Source of the DNA: Chlorophyllum brunneum
Lineage: Eukaryota; Basidiomycota; Agaricomycetes; Agaricales; Agaricaceae
Length of the DNA stretch: 64,000 nucleotides
Assembly: GCA_963576785.1 (NCBI GenBank)
Contig: OY756145.1
Span: 1,674,001 to 1,738,000 of the forward strand
Direction of reading: 5' to 3'
How positions within the stretch are numbered: the stretch's first letter is position 1; every line of letters begins with the position of its first letter. The notes below the pieces were generated by a model that worked only from the letters and a program-made list of their open reading frames with translations, had not been told where the DNA came from and searched no databases. This document shows positions 23,634 through 34,381 of this stretch, piece by piece. The position numbers and the translations under genes were made by a program.

Positions 23634-26155
23634 ATGACACCAGAAGAGCCCGCTTCGCCCACTCCCTCAACCAAGGAAAAGGAGTCGTCCCTGCAGGAGC
23701 ATGTCCACAAGGTGCCCTTGTATAATCCTCATGTCGATGTTAGCGGGGTGAATGAGCGGAAGCTGATGAGGAGGATTGACTGGTGGTTAATTCCGTGGTT
23801 GTCACTGTTGTACTTGCTAAGCTTTTTGGATCGAACGAGTATCGGCAAGTAAGTGGACAAATACACGCCTGTAATGTTGAGTCTCATCCATTATTCCAGT
23901 GCTAGGGTGAGCCGGCCACATATGGTAATTGTGTTGGACGCAGGCTTATGTTACTTTCTAGTTGTACCATATGCAGGATGACCTCCATCTCAATGACACC
24001 CAATATCTTTTGACATTGACGGTAGGCAAAGTGTTTCTCGGGGTGAATCGGGAGTTGATGGATGGTTGCAGATATTCTTCTTCAGTTACTCTGTATTTGA
24101 AGTCCCTTCGAACGTCTTCTTGAAAAGACTTCGGCCTTCAATTTGGCTCTCCGTCTTGATGCTCCTTTGGGGTGTTATGATGGTAAGAAATAAGCGAGTC
24201 CCATCATTTTCTCCGCTAATTATGTACTATAGACGGTTCAAGGTCTCGTGCACAACTACGGGGGGCTCCTAGGTTAGTTCTCGATGTCACCCGCGTCTTT
24301 ACCTGAATCAACAAGGGCGTCCCAGGCATGAGGTGGATGCTCGGAGTTATGGAGGCAGGTCTCTTCCCTGGTGTCAACTATTATCTGTCCTGGTAAGCAA
24401 CTCTGGATCGCTTGCACTCGGAACCATGCTCATAGTCACCTTTTCAAGCTGGTACAAGCGTTCTGAGTTCGGTATTCGGGCAGCAGTATTCTTCTCAGCA
24501 GCCACAGTATCGGGTGCTTTTGGTGGACTACTGGCGGTATGACATCCACTCCTATGGTCCGGACCCGGCTTTATCTCTTTTTCTTTTTTTTTTTTTAGGC
24601 TGCCATCTCTAATATGGACGGAATTGGCGGAAAGCCTGCTTGGGCTTGGATTTTCAGTGAGTAGAGCCGAGACTAACACCCGTTCAGACGCTCACCCTAT
24701 TCAATAGTTCTCGAAGGACTTGCTACAGTCGTAGCCGGTGTCTTCTCTTTCTTCATCATCCAAGACTTCCCGGACACCGCGAAGTTTTTGTCGGAGGCTG
24801 AACGAACTGTTGTTATCCGGCGCCTTCAAGAGGACGACCAGTTCAGTGCTGCTGGCGAGAATTTACGCTGGAAATACATTTTCCAGAGTCTGCTTGATTG
24901 GAAGACTTGGGTTGGAAGTGCGTGTCAGATAGGTAACCTCCTCCGTCAAGAGACTGAATTTCATCCTTTGAATACAAGTGGTGGCGTATGCAGGCTGTGA
25001 TGGACCACTGTACGCGTTCGCATTATTCTTGCCTAGTATCATCAACCAGGTGAGTCAACCCTAATTGTTGCCCATGTAAGATTCTCACTGGTACCGAACA
25101 GCTTGGTGAGATCTAATGATGGCACGGGGCGTTGCCTGAGAGGTTAATTGTTTGGACAGGCTTCAAGGCAACCCCAGCCAATCTCCTGACGGTCCCGGTT
25201 TATGTATTCGCCTGCATCATTACTTGTCTTATCGGGTATTGTGCTGATAGATATGGGCACCGAGGATATTTCAATCTTGCCTTCCTGTGCCTTGGTACGT
25301 ATTTCTGATCTGATATTAGGCCACGGTACTGAGAAAGGACACAGGCGGTGCTGGGTACATTATTTTAATCGCTTCTCGCAATGCCGCTCTGTCGTACTTC
25401 GCTGTCTATATGGCTACTTGGTGAGTGTTGCCTTTGTCATTCGAGGGTTGTGATACCGATAGATTATATCAGCGGCATCTATCCCGTCATCCGTGAGTTC
25501 GGTTCCTAGTGCATTACCCTCAGTTAGTTCCTAACAGAAATGCTCGCCATCATAGCCAACACAATGTAAGTTAACAATTGCTAGATTCAGGGGATTCAAT
25601 TTACCGTACCCTCTAGTGCCTGGGTATCAAACAACGTCGAAGGTTCTTACAAGCGCAGTGTCACGCTAGCCATGGTCATCAGTTTGTGAGTCGCCTTTCT
25701 AGTTCTTGAGGGTGAATCTAATCGGTATACAGTGGAAATATCAATGGCGCCGTCACCTCCAACGTCGTATGTTCCCACCACGGTTTCAATCCAAGTGACA
25801 TTATGTTAACGCTTTTTTCAAGTATCGCGCGAGAGATAAGCCATGGTATCCCCTTGGGCATGGTGAGTTTACACTTTGTATCATCCCTCGTCTAACTAGA
25901 CTTATGAGGTTTCTCAACCCCGGTGTAGGCTTGGTCTTGATGTACATCGGACTAGGGCTTCTTTCGAGCCTTACCATGCTTTTCTTCCTCCGACGCGAAA
26001 ACTTAGCCCGTGAGAGAGGAGAAAGGGACGAAGTTATTGGTGAGGGTGTTGAGGGAGATGAAGACAAGGCCAAGAGGAACGGGAAATATGCGACGGTGTC
26101 GGACGCGAAGAGGGAAAAGGGTGATGCTTGGAGCGGATATAGATACACGCTCTGA
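23634..26155 (+). CDS. MFS transporter, anion:cation symporter (allantoate permease-like)
   Basis: A second plasma-membrane symporter in the same broad family as the one at the left edge, but not a recent copy: the N-termini and loops differ. After an acidic leader, ERKLMRRIDWWLIPWLSLLY and LSFLDRTSIGN form helix 1 and its signature. Later exons give LTLTIFFFSYSVFEVPSNV, LKRLRPSIWLS, GMRWMLGVMEAGLFPGV, WYKRSEFGIRAAVFF and SGAFGGLLA. Then come the central loop with DWKTWVG and the second six helices (FKATPANLLTVPVY, AWVSNNVEGSYKR). The long cytosolic tail is charged. About a dozen short introns are needed; one (near 24585) has an unusually long T tract before its acceptor. Length is about 520 residues. 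Substrate unknown. Confidence 0.87.
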
Positions 26156-27718
26156 TTGTGTTGATGATCTATGTACTCTGAACGTATATAAGTATGATTT
26201 TTTGTAGGATATTTTCGTATGGCTCCAGAATGAAAAGATCGCCAGTTGAACGTTCGATTGTATCGATCACCCCGCCCCTCTCGGCGGTAAAGCTAGCTAG
26301 AATGACGGGAGTGAGATGGTCTGAGTGTCCGGGGACCGGATCATCGAGTGGAATATAATAATAGCGAGTAACCGGAGAAAGACATGTACGAGAAGCTCGT
26401 TCGATAAGCTTTCTGGCGCGAGACTTGGAAGCAGGCCTATCTTACCAATAATCGGCTTTGGACGGACGCCTTGGAGGCTTGAGCATAAGACAGAAAATTC
26501 GGGGGATGCTACTAACGATGAAATTTTCAGGCTTTTCGTCAGTAACCGGTAGTAGAGGTGGACCCGTTAGTTGATGGTATGCATGCAAGGCTGTGAGCTC
26601 GGTTCTGGGTGTCAAAAATATTCCCGGTCCCGTGCCTTCCGTATGTCCGTAAGGAAGCGTCGGTGGGTCTCATTTTCTAGGCCCACGGCGGAAATATTGT
26701 TGAAGACTACTGATGATTTTTCGCAGAGGGTGGGGTCTTTATGGGGTTGCTGCGTCGCGTAGGGTCCAGTTAACATGCTATGTTCCTGGTCGACGATTGC
26801 AACATGGGTAAAACTTCTGAACCGGCAATCTGGAGCCGAGAAGTAGACAGGCTTCGGACCTTTATACCATCAATTCCTTGAGCACTACCGTTAACGATGG
26901 ATGCCGTTGGAGACCGGTGCTTGGATTTGTGGATTCCAATATTCGCGGGTTCTGAGAAGTGCGTCACATTCCGGTCATGAAGGTCAGCGGCAAGCTGGTT
27001 TGTTCAGGCTTTGATGAGATAATATACGGTTGGTGGCTGATTGTCAGTCTAAAGCAAGAAAGGAATGGCCTCATCTCCCTCCCATCAAACCACTGGTGCG
27101 CGACCCGAGTCGGAATCTGCGATTTACGTCCCAAGAGAGCAGGCATTGGCGCGTCGATTCACAGGCAGCTTCAGAGAATGTGTACACAGGAAGCGTCTAT
27201 GACATGATACTACAAATTTCCCGTTGCCAAGGTTCTAGATGGGTATGTAACTTTGATTGATGTGGTAGGCGTGGAGAAAGCATGGCCGCCACCAGACTAC
27301 TTACATGCGAAGAAAGCCGCTTCCTTCACGCGAAACAGAAGGTGTCGAGGGCACGGGATGTTGAGAAGACGGGTGACTAAAGCGTCCTAGAGTGCAGGGA
27401 GGAGGCAAAATAAAAGCCACATGGGCCAGAAGTCGAACCAGTTCGAATTTATGTCGCAACATGAGTATGACTATATGGGGAGAGCAGTACAGACCATCGG
27501 AGTGATCGCATTTGACTGACAGAAATTGGGATAGCCACGGCCTCGTCGGTGGCAGATAGGCCTCTAGGACCGTTGCTGGGGCCGACAGGCCAACAGGCGC
27601 GTTGGAGGGCAGATAAACATGGGAAGGGGCGATCGGGTAACCCTGATCTTAGCTGAACGCACATAACCCAAATCGTACCACAATTATTTCTAACCTCTTT
27701 CCATTTATTTTTTTACCA
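26156..27718. other. Intergenic region, no supportable gene
   Basis: About 1.6 kb. Only short frames (at most about 80 codons) without signatures occur. The last few hundred bases presumably regulate the HMG-CoA synthase gene. Confidence 0.6.
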
Positions 27719-27726
27719 TATATATA
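27719..27726 (+). promoter_or_regulatory. TATA box of the HMG-CoA synthase gene
   Basis: TATATATA lies 54 bases upstream of the ATG at 27780, after a T-rich tract (27703-27714). Position and sequence fit a TATA-driven core promoter, as expected for a strongly expressed sterol-pathway gene. Confidence 0.5.
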
Positions 27727-27779
27727 GGGATCATGCTCCATGCCCCATTCACTTACCCGTGCATCCCTTGACCAACGCC

Positions 27780-29388
27780 ATGACTATCCCTCTCGCCAAC
27801 TCTTCCCTCGACGTCGAAACACCCCGTCCCAAGGATGTCGGTGTCCTCGCTATGGAACTCTATTTCCCTCGTCGTGTGAGTTGGTCTCCCCGTCCGTCGG
27901 GGCGCGTAAAACTGACCAGAATTACTCCAGTGTGTTTCCGAGTCCGACCTCGAGGACTTTGACGGCGTGTCGAAGGGCAAATACACGATCGGTCTCGGGC
28001 AGGAGTACATGGCCTGGCCTGATGACCGTGAGGACATCAACTCATTTGCCTTGAACGGTATGGGTATTTCTTGTGTGTGAGCCCTCGTGCTCATCATTGC
28101 TTCAGCTGTTGCTGGCCTCCTTGAAAAATACAACATTGATCCCAAGTCTATTGGTCGCATTGATGTCGGTACCGAAACGATCATCGACAAGTCAAAGTCC
28201 GTCAAGACTACCCTCATGGACCTCTTTGCCGAGTCTGGAAACACCGACATTGAGGGTATCGACTCAAAAAACGCTTGCTACGGTTCCACCGCTGCCCTTT
28301 TCAATGCTATCAATTGGGTCGAATCCAGTTCTTGGGATGGGCGTAATGCAATTGTCGTTGCTGGTGATATTGCTGTCTACGCCGAGGGTGCCGCCCGTCC
28401 AGCCGGTGGTGCTGGTGCCTGCGCCATTCTCATTGGTCCTAATGCTCCTGTTGTCTTTGAACGTAAGTTTGAGGTTTCCCCTTTAGTGTCCTTTCTGACA
28501 ACCTGTTCAGCCATCCACGGCAACTACATGGCCAACACCTACGACTTTTACAAGCCTCAGCTATCCTCCGAGTACCCGGAGGTCGATGGCCCTGTCTCCG
28601 TTGTCACTTACATCGCTGCTTTGGACGCTGCCTACTCGGCGTTCAAGGACAAGTACGCCAAATATGCCAAGCGTGTTGGTGCCAAGACCGACTTTTCACT
28701 CGAGGATGTTGACTATGCTATCTTCCACTCTCCTTACGGCAAACAAGCTGTCAAGGGTCACGCCCGTATGCTTTTCAACGATTTCCTCACTGCTCCAACC
28801 GCTCCCCGTTTCACCAACATTGCCAACCCTGATGCCTTCCTCAAGGCCACTCATGCCGAATCCCTTCGAGATAAGAACGTTGAGAAGACGTTCATCACCG
28901 CCGGCAAGAACGGCTTTGCTGAGAAGGTTGACCCTGCCATGGCCTGTTCACGTCGCTTGGGCAACATGTACACTGCTTCTCTCTACGGCTGCCTTGCTTC
29001 CCTCCTTTCAAATGTTGAGCCTACCACGTTGAAGGGCAAGCGTTTCAGTCTCTTCGCTTTTGGCAGCGGTTGTGCTGCAAGCTTCTTCACGGCCCGCGTG
29101 AAAGGAGATACCTCGGGGATCCGTGAAAAACTTGACCTCACCAATCGTCTAGCACAGATGGACGTTGTCTCACCACAGGAATTTGTTGATGCTCTTCAGG
29201 TAAATATTAAATTTTGTCATTTTTCGAAACATTGGCTAATTCACTCACCATAGCTTCGCGAGAAGAACCACAACTCCCCTGACTACGTTCCCGAGGGCTC
29301 TATCGACGACATCTGGCCCGGCGCTTACTATCTCGAGAGCGTCGACTCAAAATACAGGAGGAAGTACGTTCGTGCACCCCTCGCGTAA
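27780..29388 (+). CDS. ERG13: Hydroxymethylglutaryl-CoA synthase
   Basis: Condenses acetyl-CoA with acetoacetyl-CoA to HMG-CoA, the committed entry to the mevalonate pathway for sterols, dolichol and the ubiquinone side chain. The catalytic residues are visible: the Glu in DVGTETIID, the nucleophilic Cys in KNACYGST, and the His in YAIFHSPYG. Other family blocks include [30 protein letters not shown] and [12 protein letters not shown]. Four introns fit cleanly: after YFPRR, within LNAVAG, within FEPIHG and after DALQ. The C-terminus ([16 protein letters not shown]) matches fungal enzymes, and the total of about 460 residues is normal. The ATG at 27780 gives the usual short leader before the first conserved block. 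No feature suggests loss of function. Confidence 0.96.
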
Positions 29389-29629
29389 TTAATTTCTTCT
29401 CGGATTTTGGATGGTGCTTTCATCTTGACTCTATGGTACTCTGACTATCATAGAGTTGCATAGATTTACTACCCCGATGTTGAAAACTTGCATCATTTAG
29501 TATAGTCTGTAACTACCCTTCGAGGGTTGTAATTGTAATACAAACACCTAATTCTTCACTGTCAATTATTAGGAAGCGATGTGAGGCTTCTAGAGCCTTG
29601 TGATATTTGTGCCTGAACTCTGCACTACG

Positions 29630-31912
29630 ATGATGGGCTCGTTGGGAAAACGTCATACCAGGATATCAGCTCATCCGACAAAACTTGGGTCCCTTGCCTC
29701 TTCTCATCCTTTCACCCAGCAGGTCAGTCAGCGATAATGCACCTCCGAGACCCTTAAAGCTTGAAGACTGACAGAAGTAAATTTCCAGATCGATATTATC
29801 CTTCCCTCTGAATGTACTGGACTCGAAAATGCTTTATCCCAGCTGAGTACAAGATATGCTAGAGGAAAGGTGGACTTGGCCAGAGTTTTCGCTGCTGGCC
29901 CAGCATTTACGCGACAACATGTCCAATCTCGGCCAGAAGCATTGGCAAGGTGGAGTGTTCATTGACTTTGCACCAAGCGAGACTCTGACTATGTTCTTTC
30001 TTCCATGCCTAATCGTGCATCCGGGCTGGTCCCCCACTTGCTGATTCGGATGCTCTTTGCTTCGTATATACATCGCTCTGAATTCCGTCGCATTGTGAAT
30101 CCCTTGCACCACTCAGCCCGAGTTCACCTCAACCCGCCAGCGCGATTCTCGCGTTAAGCGTCAACCACGAAAGCCTAAGTAGTGACGTCTGGTGTATCGA
30201 TACGCGTGGAGTCCTAACCGCATGTATTGACAAGGAGACGTACGGAAAGCTGGGTCTCGTTGGTCAAAAACTGCCATTCAAGCATCAGGGCGGTGAGCGC
30301 TATGGTGCGTGGACGTATCCCTCTCATTCACACCTTCCCATCCGTTCGACAACAACAATCTGTTCCGTTTTCATCGCATCCCTAAATGACTTCTTATCCA
30401 ATTTGAGAACTGAAAATACCGGTGCTAACTATGGTACTTACTCCCCGATAGTTATATCACTGCCACTTCACGAAAACACAGAATCTACTATAGTGCAAGC
30501 GCGAAGACGGAGCGCTCTGGAGTCGTGGGATGCAGGCTTTACTCCCAATGTCAACTCAACTTCCCGAGGCACAAACTCTCAGGAGGCCTCGAAAGGAGTA
30601 TGGGATGTTGTTTATTGTTCTACCGGCCCAGAAAAAGGTGAGTTGGTCTTTTCGCACCGAGTTTTTTTGTCTTTTTCCTTTTGTTCTCCGTGTAACCCTT
30701 CTATGTGGATTGCTTTACATGACGATTATCATTTGAATTCGATGGGTCTTGGTGGTCATCGGACTCGACCATGATTATTGTTGGTCGGACAGTTGAATTC
30801 ACTGTGCTGGGGTTCGGGGGTTGTTTTGCAGTTGGCTTGGCTTGGTTCGCTTAGCCCCTCCGCATTTGGGTTGTGAGTGTCTGTGGGTGCTTGTCATGAA
30901 ATCCATTATAATTCAAACTAGTCTTTATCTAGTTTTTCTCTTTGTCATTGCCTTACTGACATGATTGAGAGGAAATGACCGAACTCATCATGTGTGCCCC
31001 ACCATTCAGATAGCCTTGAACAATGGACTACCCAGGTTGCCGTGATGGACCCGACTATCCACAAGGTTACCCCTAAGAGGGCATACCTCGAAAACATCTG
31101 GATTCCCAACCCATCTTCCCTACCTCCACGTCCACAGCATCACCAAGAAGACGAACTAGAAGATTGGGAAGCTGATATCTCAGCACTATTCGAGTGGATT
31201 GGTATGGCCGGTTTACACGCCCAACGGTATGCATATGTTGTTCATCTCTTTTTACAACCTAAGAAAGAGACTAAGCCATCTGTGCGGTAGACTCCATGCT
31301 ATTGACCGCGTTGATCCGTATATTGCTTTGTATGAGCCTCCTGCCGCAAGTAGAGTTGGAAATGTGGTGCATCTACGGTGGAAAGGTCTTCTCTCCCAAA
31401 ATTTTGTTCAATCCGTGATTGATCTGACTGTGTAAGTGGCTTCGATTTCATGAATTTGCCTGCCGCAGTGTATGCTAAGCGGGTGCTTGGGATGCTTGAG
31501 TGTCCGTTCCCGAAACTCATTAATCAATAACCATATATTCGAATCCATTGATCCGCTCGTATCTATTTCACCCGTTCCGCTTCTTTTGTTCTATAATTTG
31601 TGATCTATAATCCCACTCATACTGTATTCCACACTTGACAGGACGTACCTCCAAGGAATCAAACCTCCCGCCTCGCAGTCATCCTTTGGGATATTCGTAG
31701 CCATCACTGTCCATGGTATCACAAATTCTCCAGTTGTGTACTTGCCACGATCCGGCAACGGCAAGTCGAAAGGTGGATTGACCGCTCATCTGCCAAGGAA
31801 AGACGGAGAAGATACGTGGTGTCTAGTTTTGACACCTCCGAAAGAGGGACGACAAGACATAGACAGCATCGCGGTGGAGTTTGTGGGGCAATGGGATGGA
31901 CGGTGGGGCTAA
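29630..31912 (+). CDS. RNase P/MRP p40-like subunit (Rpp40 family)
   Basis: A protein subunit of nuclear RNase P, which trims the 5' ends of precursor tRNAs. Exon 1 starts MMGSLGKRHTRIS and ends at SHPFTQQ. The next exon gives IDIILPSECTGLENAL and STRYARGKVDLARV, the family's early Val/Ile-Leu-Pro block. A later exon holds GVLTACIDKETYGKLGLVGQ, the hallmark Tyr-x-x-Leu-Gly-Leu-x-Gly motif. Then come the exons with KGVWDVVYCSTG and LFEWIGMAGLHAQR, DPYIALYEPP, VVHLRWKGLLSQNFVQ and the Ser/Pro-rich end. The C-terminal block (EWlG, DPy, Y-x-x-P, W-x-G-l-l) is the strongest match. The join between about 29950 and 30150 is unresolved. Some introns are longer than usual, up to about 370 bases near 30640-31010. 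Estimated length is about 400 residues. Confidence 0.75.
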
Positions 31913-32419
31913 CAGGCGCGCAGATGAAATGATGTTCTGTTTTTGGTCCCCCAGCACCTCAGCCAACCGTGCCACTAAAGGAAAAGACTCTATTTGCGTT
32001 TTGCGTTATGTTGATATCCAGATGTTGAGTAATACAAGTTGTTAAAAGCACCTAACACGACGACAATAGTATACTAGTAGACGAATGCGCTGGGTGTGGT
32101 ACTACAAATGCTATCAAGCGAGTGTGGGAGCTTTTAATGATGGGAAGACTGGGAAAGCACATGGGTAGAGAGCGAGGGTGCATAAACAATCATAAAGAAA
32201 GGCCAAAAACAGAGAAGCATAAAAGAATTGAGAAGAAAGCAAGACGGAAAGAAGAAAATTGCCATCGTAAGCCCAAAGGCAAGACTAAAAAAATAGGGAG
32301 GAGGGTATGCTTGGATCACGATGGGTAAAGCCAAGCACACCGGAGTCTAAATCGCGCCTCTTTTCACCAGGATATTTTGAGTTAGGCTCAAGCTCTGAGG
32401 CCGTAGATACTTCAGAGCT
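31913..32419. other. Convergent 3' intergenic region
   Basis: About 0.5 kb between the ends of the RNase P-like gene (plus) and the hypothetical gene (minus). An A- and G-rich stretch lies at about 32160-32300. Nothing else is recognised. Confidence 0.5.
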
Positions 32420-33388
32420 TTAAGAACGATCATATACAGCGACAGGGGTGTTATACGGACGTTGAGCCATGGGCATGGAAAATGGATCGATTCCGCCAAC
32501 CGACAACCGAGCATGGGGATTCGTGAGTGGACTGTCGCGGGTAGGGCTAGAGGATACGCCAGGGAAGCGACTCCAAGTGTAAATGCGTGGAGTTGTGTTT
32601 GGTGCAGGGGATGGGGTGATGAGGTTATTATTGGTAGTAGGATATGTAACGTTAGGGGCGGGGGCGGTCGGAGTCGAAGGGGAAATAGGGCTCGGAAGCG
32701 AGGGTTCGCTAGGGATATTAATAGGGGTAATGCTAACTGTGCGGCGAGAGACTGGAGAGCGGGGAGCGCTTGAAGGAGGTGCCTCTTGTGCTCGCACCGG
32801 TGCTATCACTGCTGGTGAAACTGTGGTAGCAGCGGAGGTGGGAGTCCTGTAGGGGGCAGGGGGGATGAAAACAGAAACTGGAGACCCTCGAAGGTGGGCA
32901 TTGGAGTCGCTACTTGTGTATTGGCGAGAAGTGACAATACGGCGAGGGCCGCGATGCGAAATACGGGTCGGACGACCCTGACGGCGAGGATCAGAACCCG
33001 CTTCGAGGAAATGCTGCTGCCAATCAACAGGGGTGTAAGCATCTGCCAAGAGGGAGGCGGGGTCGTCGGCTCGGAGAGCCATAGGAGTGTCGATGCTGTC
33101 GTTTCCATTGGAAGAGACGGTGGAAGGACTGGAGTTGGTGTCTCTGTCACTCTCTAGAACGACGACGTGGGGCGCTTCGTCGACGCTGTTCCCTCCAGTG
33201 GGACTGTCAATAGGACTATCGACAAAGTGCTCCAACTGAGCGTCTCTGAAAAAATCCTCGGAATCCGGATCGAACTGGTTCCAGATAGTCCATCTCTCAC
33301 AGGAGACGTCGAGAGCGGCTGCTGGATCAGGCTCTTCATGAACGGCGGGAGTAGAGGTGTATTTTTGAGAGAAAAGAGCGCGACCCAT
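32420..33388 (-). CDS. Hypothetical Ser/Pro/Thr-rich protein
   Basis: A single-exon frame of 322 residues from the ATG at 33388 (MGRALFSQKYTSTPAV). I do not recognise the family. The first 100 residues contain a mixed, possibly folded patch (SCERWTIWNQFDP, DFFRDAQLEHF). Another patch follows at about residue 120 (PVDWQQHFLEAGSDPRRQ, then GPRRIVTSRQY). The last 150 residues are dominated by Pro, Ser and Thr and look disordered. The open frame continues upstream to 33682, but those residues lie 5' of a more ordinary leader and look non-coding. The aromatic-rich patches and uninterrupted length argue for a real gene. Confidence 0.6.
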   Translation of the reverse strand: MGRALFSQKYTSTPAVHEEPDPAAALDVSCERWTIWNQFDPDSEDFFRDAQLEHFVDSPIDSPTGGNSVDEAPHVVVLESDRDTNSSPSTVSSNGNDSIDTPMALRADDPASLLADAYTPVDWQQHFLEAGSDPRRQGRPTRISHRGPRRIVTSRQYTSSDSNAHLRGSPVSVFIPPAPYRTPTSAATTVSPAVIAPVRAQEAPPSSAPRSPVSRRTVSITPINIPSEPSLPSPISPSTPTAPAPNVTYPTTNNNLITPSPAPNTTPRIYTWSRFPGVSSSPTRDSPLTNPHARLSVGGIDPFSMPMAQRPYNTPVAVYDRS

Positions 33389-34381
33389 GATGGTATAATA
33401 AAGATACGAAGGAGGGAAGGAGAAGGGTATTTGAAGGGTATTAGTACACGCCGGCAAGATGATGGCTCTCAAGAAGACGCAGACGAACGCTCGAGCGAAA
33501 ATACAGACCACCTTCCATATCAGGTCATCCTGCTGACTAAGCTCGCCACCCCATAGCAACAGTCTTTCCCCGCAGAGACACCATGGCTGAGTGAATCCCG
33601 GCACCCACCAGTGCCAAGCCCTTCGTTTGCCACATTGTTGACAAGGGCCGCTGATCATGTGGATGGACACTTGCCTCGGCATTAGTGTTCCCCGCCAGTC
33701 CCATCCTTTTTTTGGTTGTTGAGATCATGGTATTTGCGGTAATTAAGTCAACCCATCCGCGCAACGGAAGCGACAATCATTCGGCGCTAGTGCGGGGCAA
33801 GAACCAACATAACTACCTCGCTTGTCTATGATCCACCGAGCCGGAGTTCCTTGAGAACACTGTGGGGCTTTCGGCAGCGGGCTGTTGTCGATTCGTGAAA
33901 CTAGACAAGAGGTGGGAATATGTGCCCCAGGAAAAAGGAGAAATATTGTTTGTGGTTCCGCTTCCGAGCCAAACCAACTCTTAGTTCCTTGGAGTAATCG
34001 AATCCAGTCTTGAGGGCGTTACATGGAGTGATCGTATTCCGGGAGTGATATTGAATATCAAGATTAGCGGAAGGGCCGGATTTGATCAACTCAATTTGTG
34101 CCACTGAGGTATTCTACTCGACGAACTCTAACTTCTGGATTGGACAGGGCGTTGTCACCACGACAGACGCTTGTATGCTCTATCCTGATACTCCGCAGCG
34201 AACTAGATAAGATAGAAGACGGTACTGCGGATTACAGGCAGAGATCATGATCGTGATGCCGAGACGCGTCAGGCACGTGCCTATGGGCTGCTTGGAACAG
34301 CAAGTGCGTCAACTCCACTCATCTATCCTTTCTCTTCCATCGCCTGATAACACAGCTCCTACAGCTCCTTCTCCTCCTCCA
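33389..34381. other. Divergent promoter region
   Basis: About 1 kb between the hypothetical gene (minus) and the VPS9 gene (plus). It carries only weak frames, including an in-frame 5' extension of VPS9 to 34247. The last 60 bases are pyrimidine-rich, consistent with a leader. Confidence 0.4.

Noticed and set aside
33390..33404. TATA-like sequence just 5' of the hypothetical gene at 33388
   Set aside because: It lies only a few bases before the ATG, too close to act as a core promoter for that start.
32420..33682. Full 420-codon form of the hypothetical minus-strand frame
   Set aside because: The first 98 codons have a different, Cys/Trp-rich chance-like composition. The ATG at 33388 gives a more typical start.
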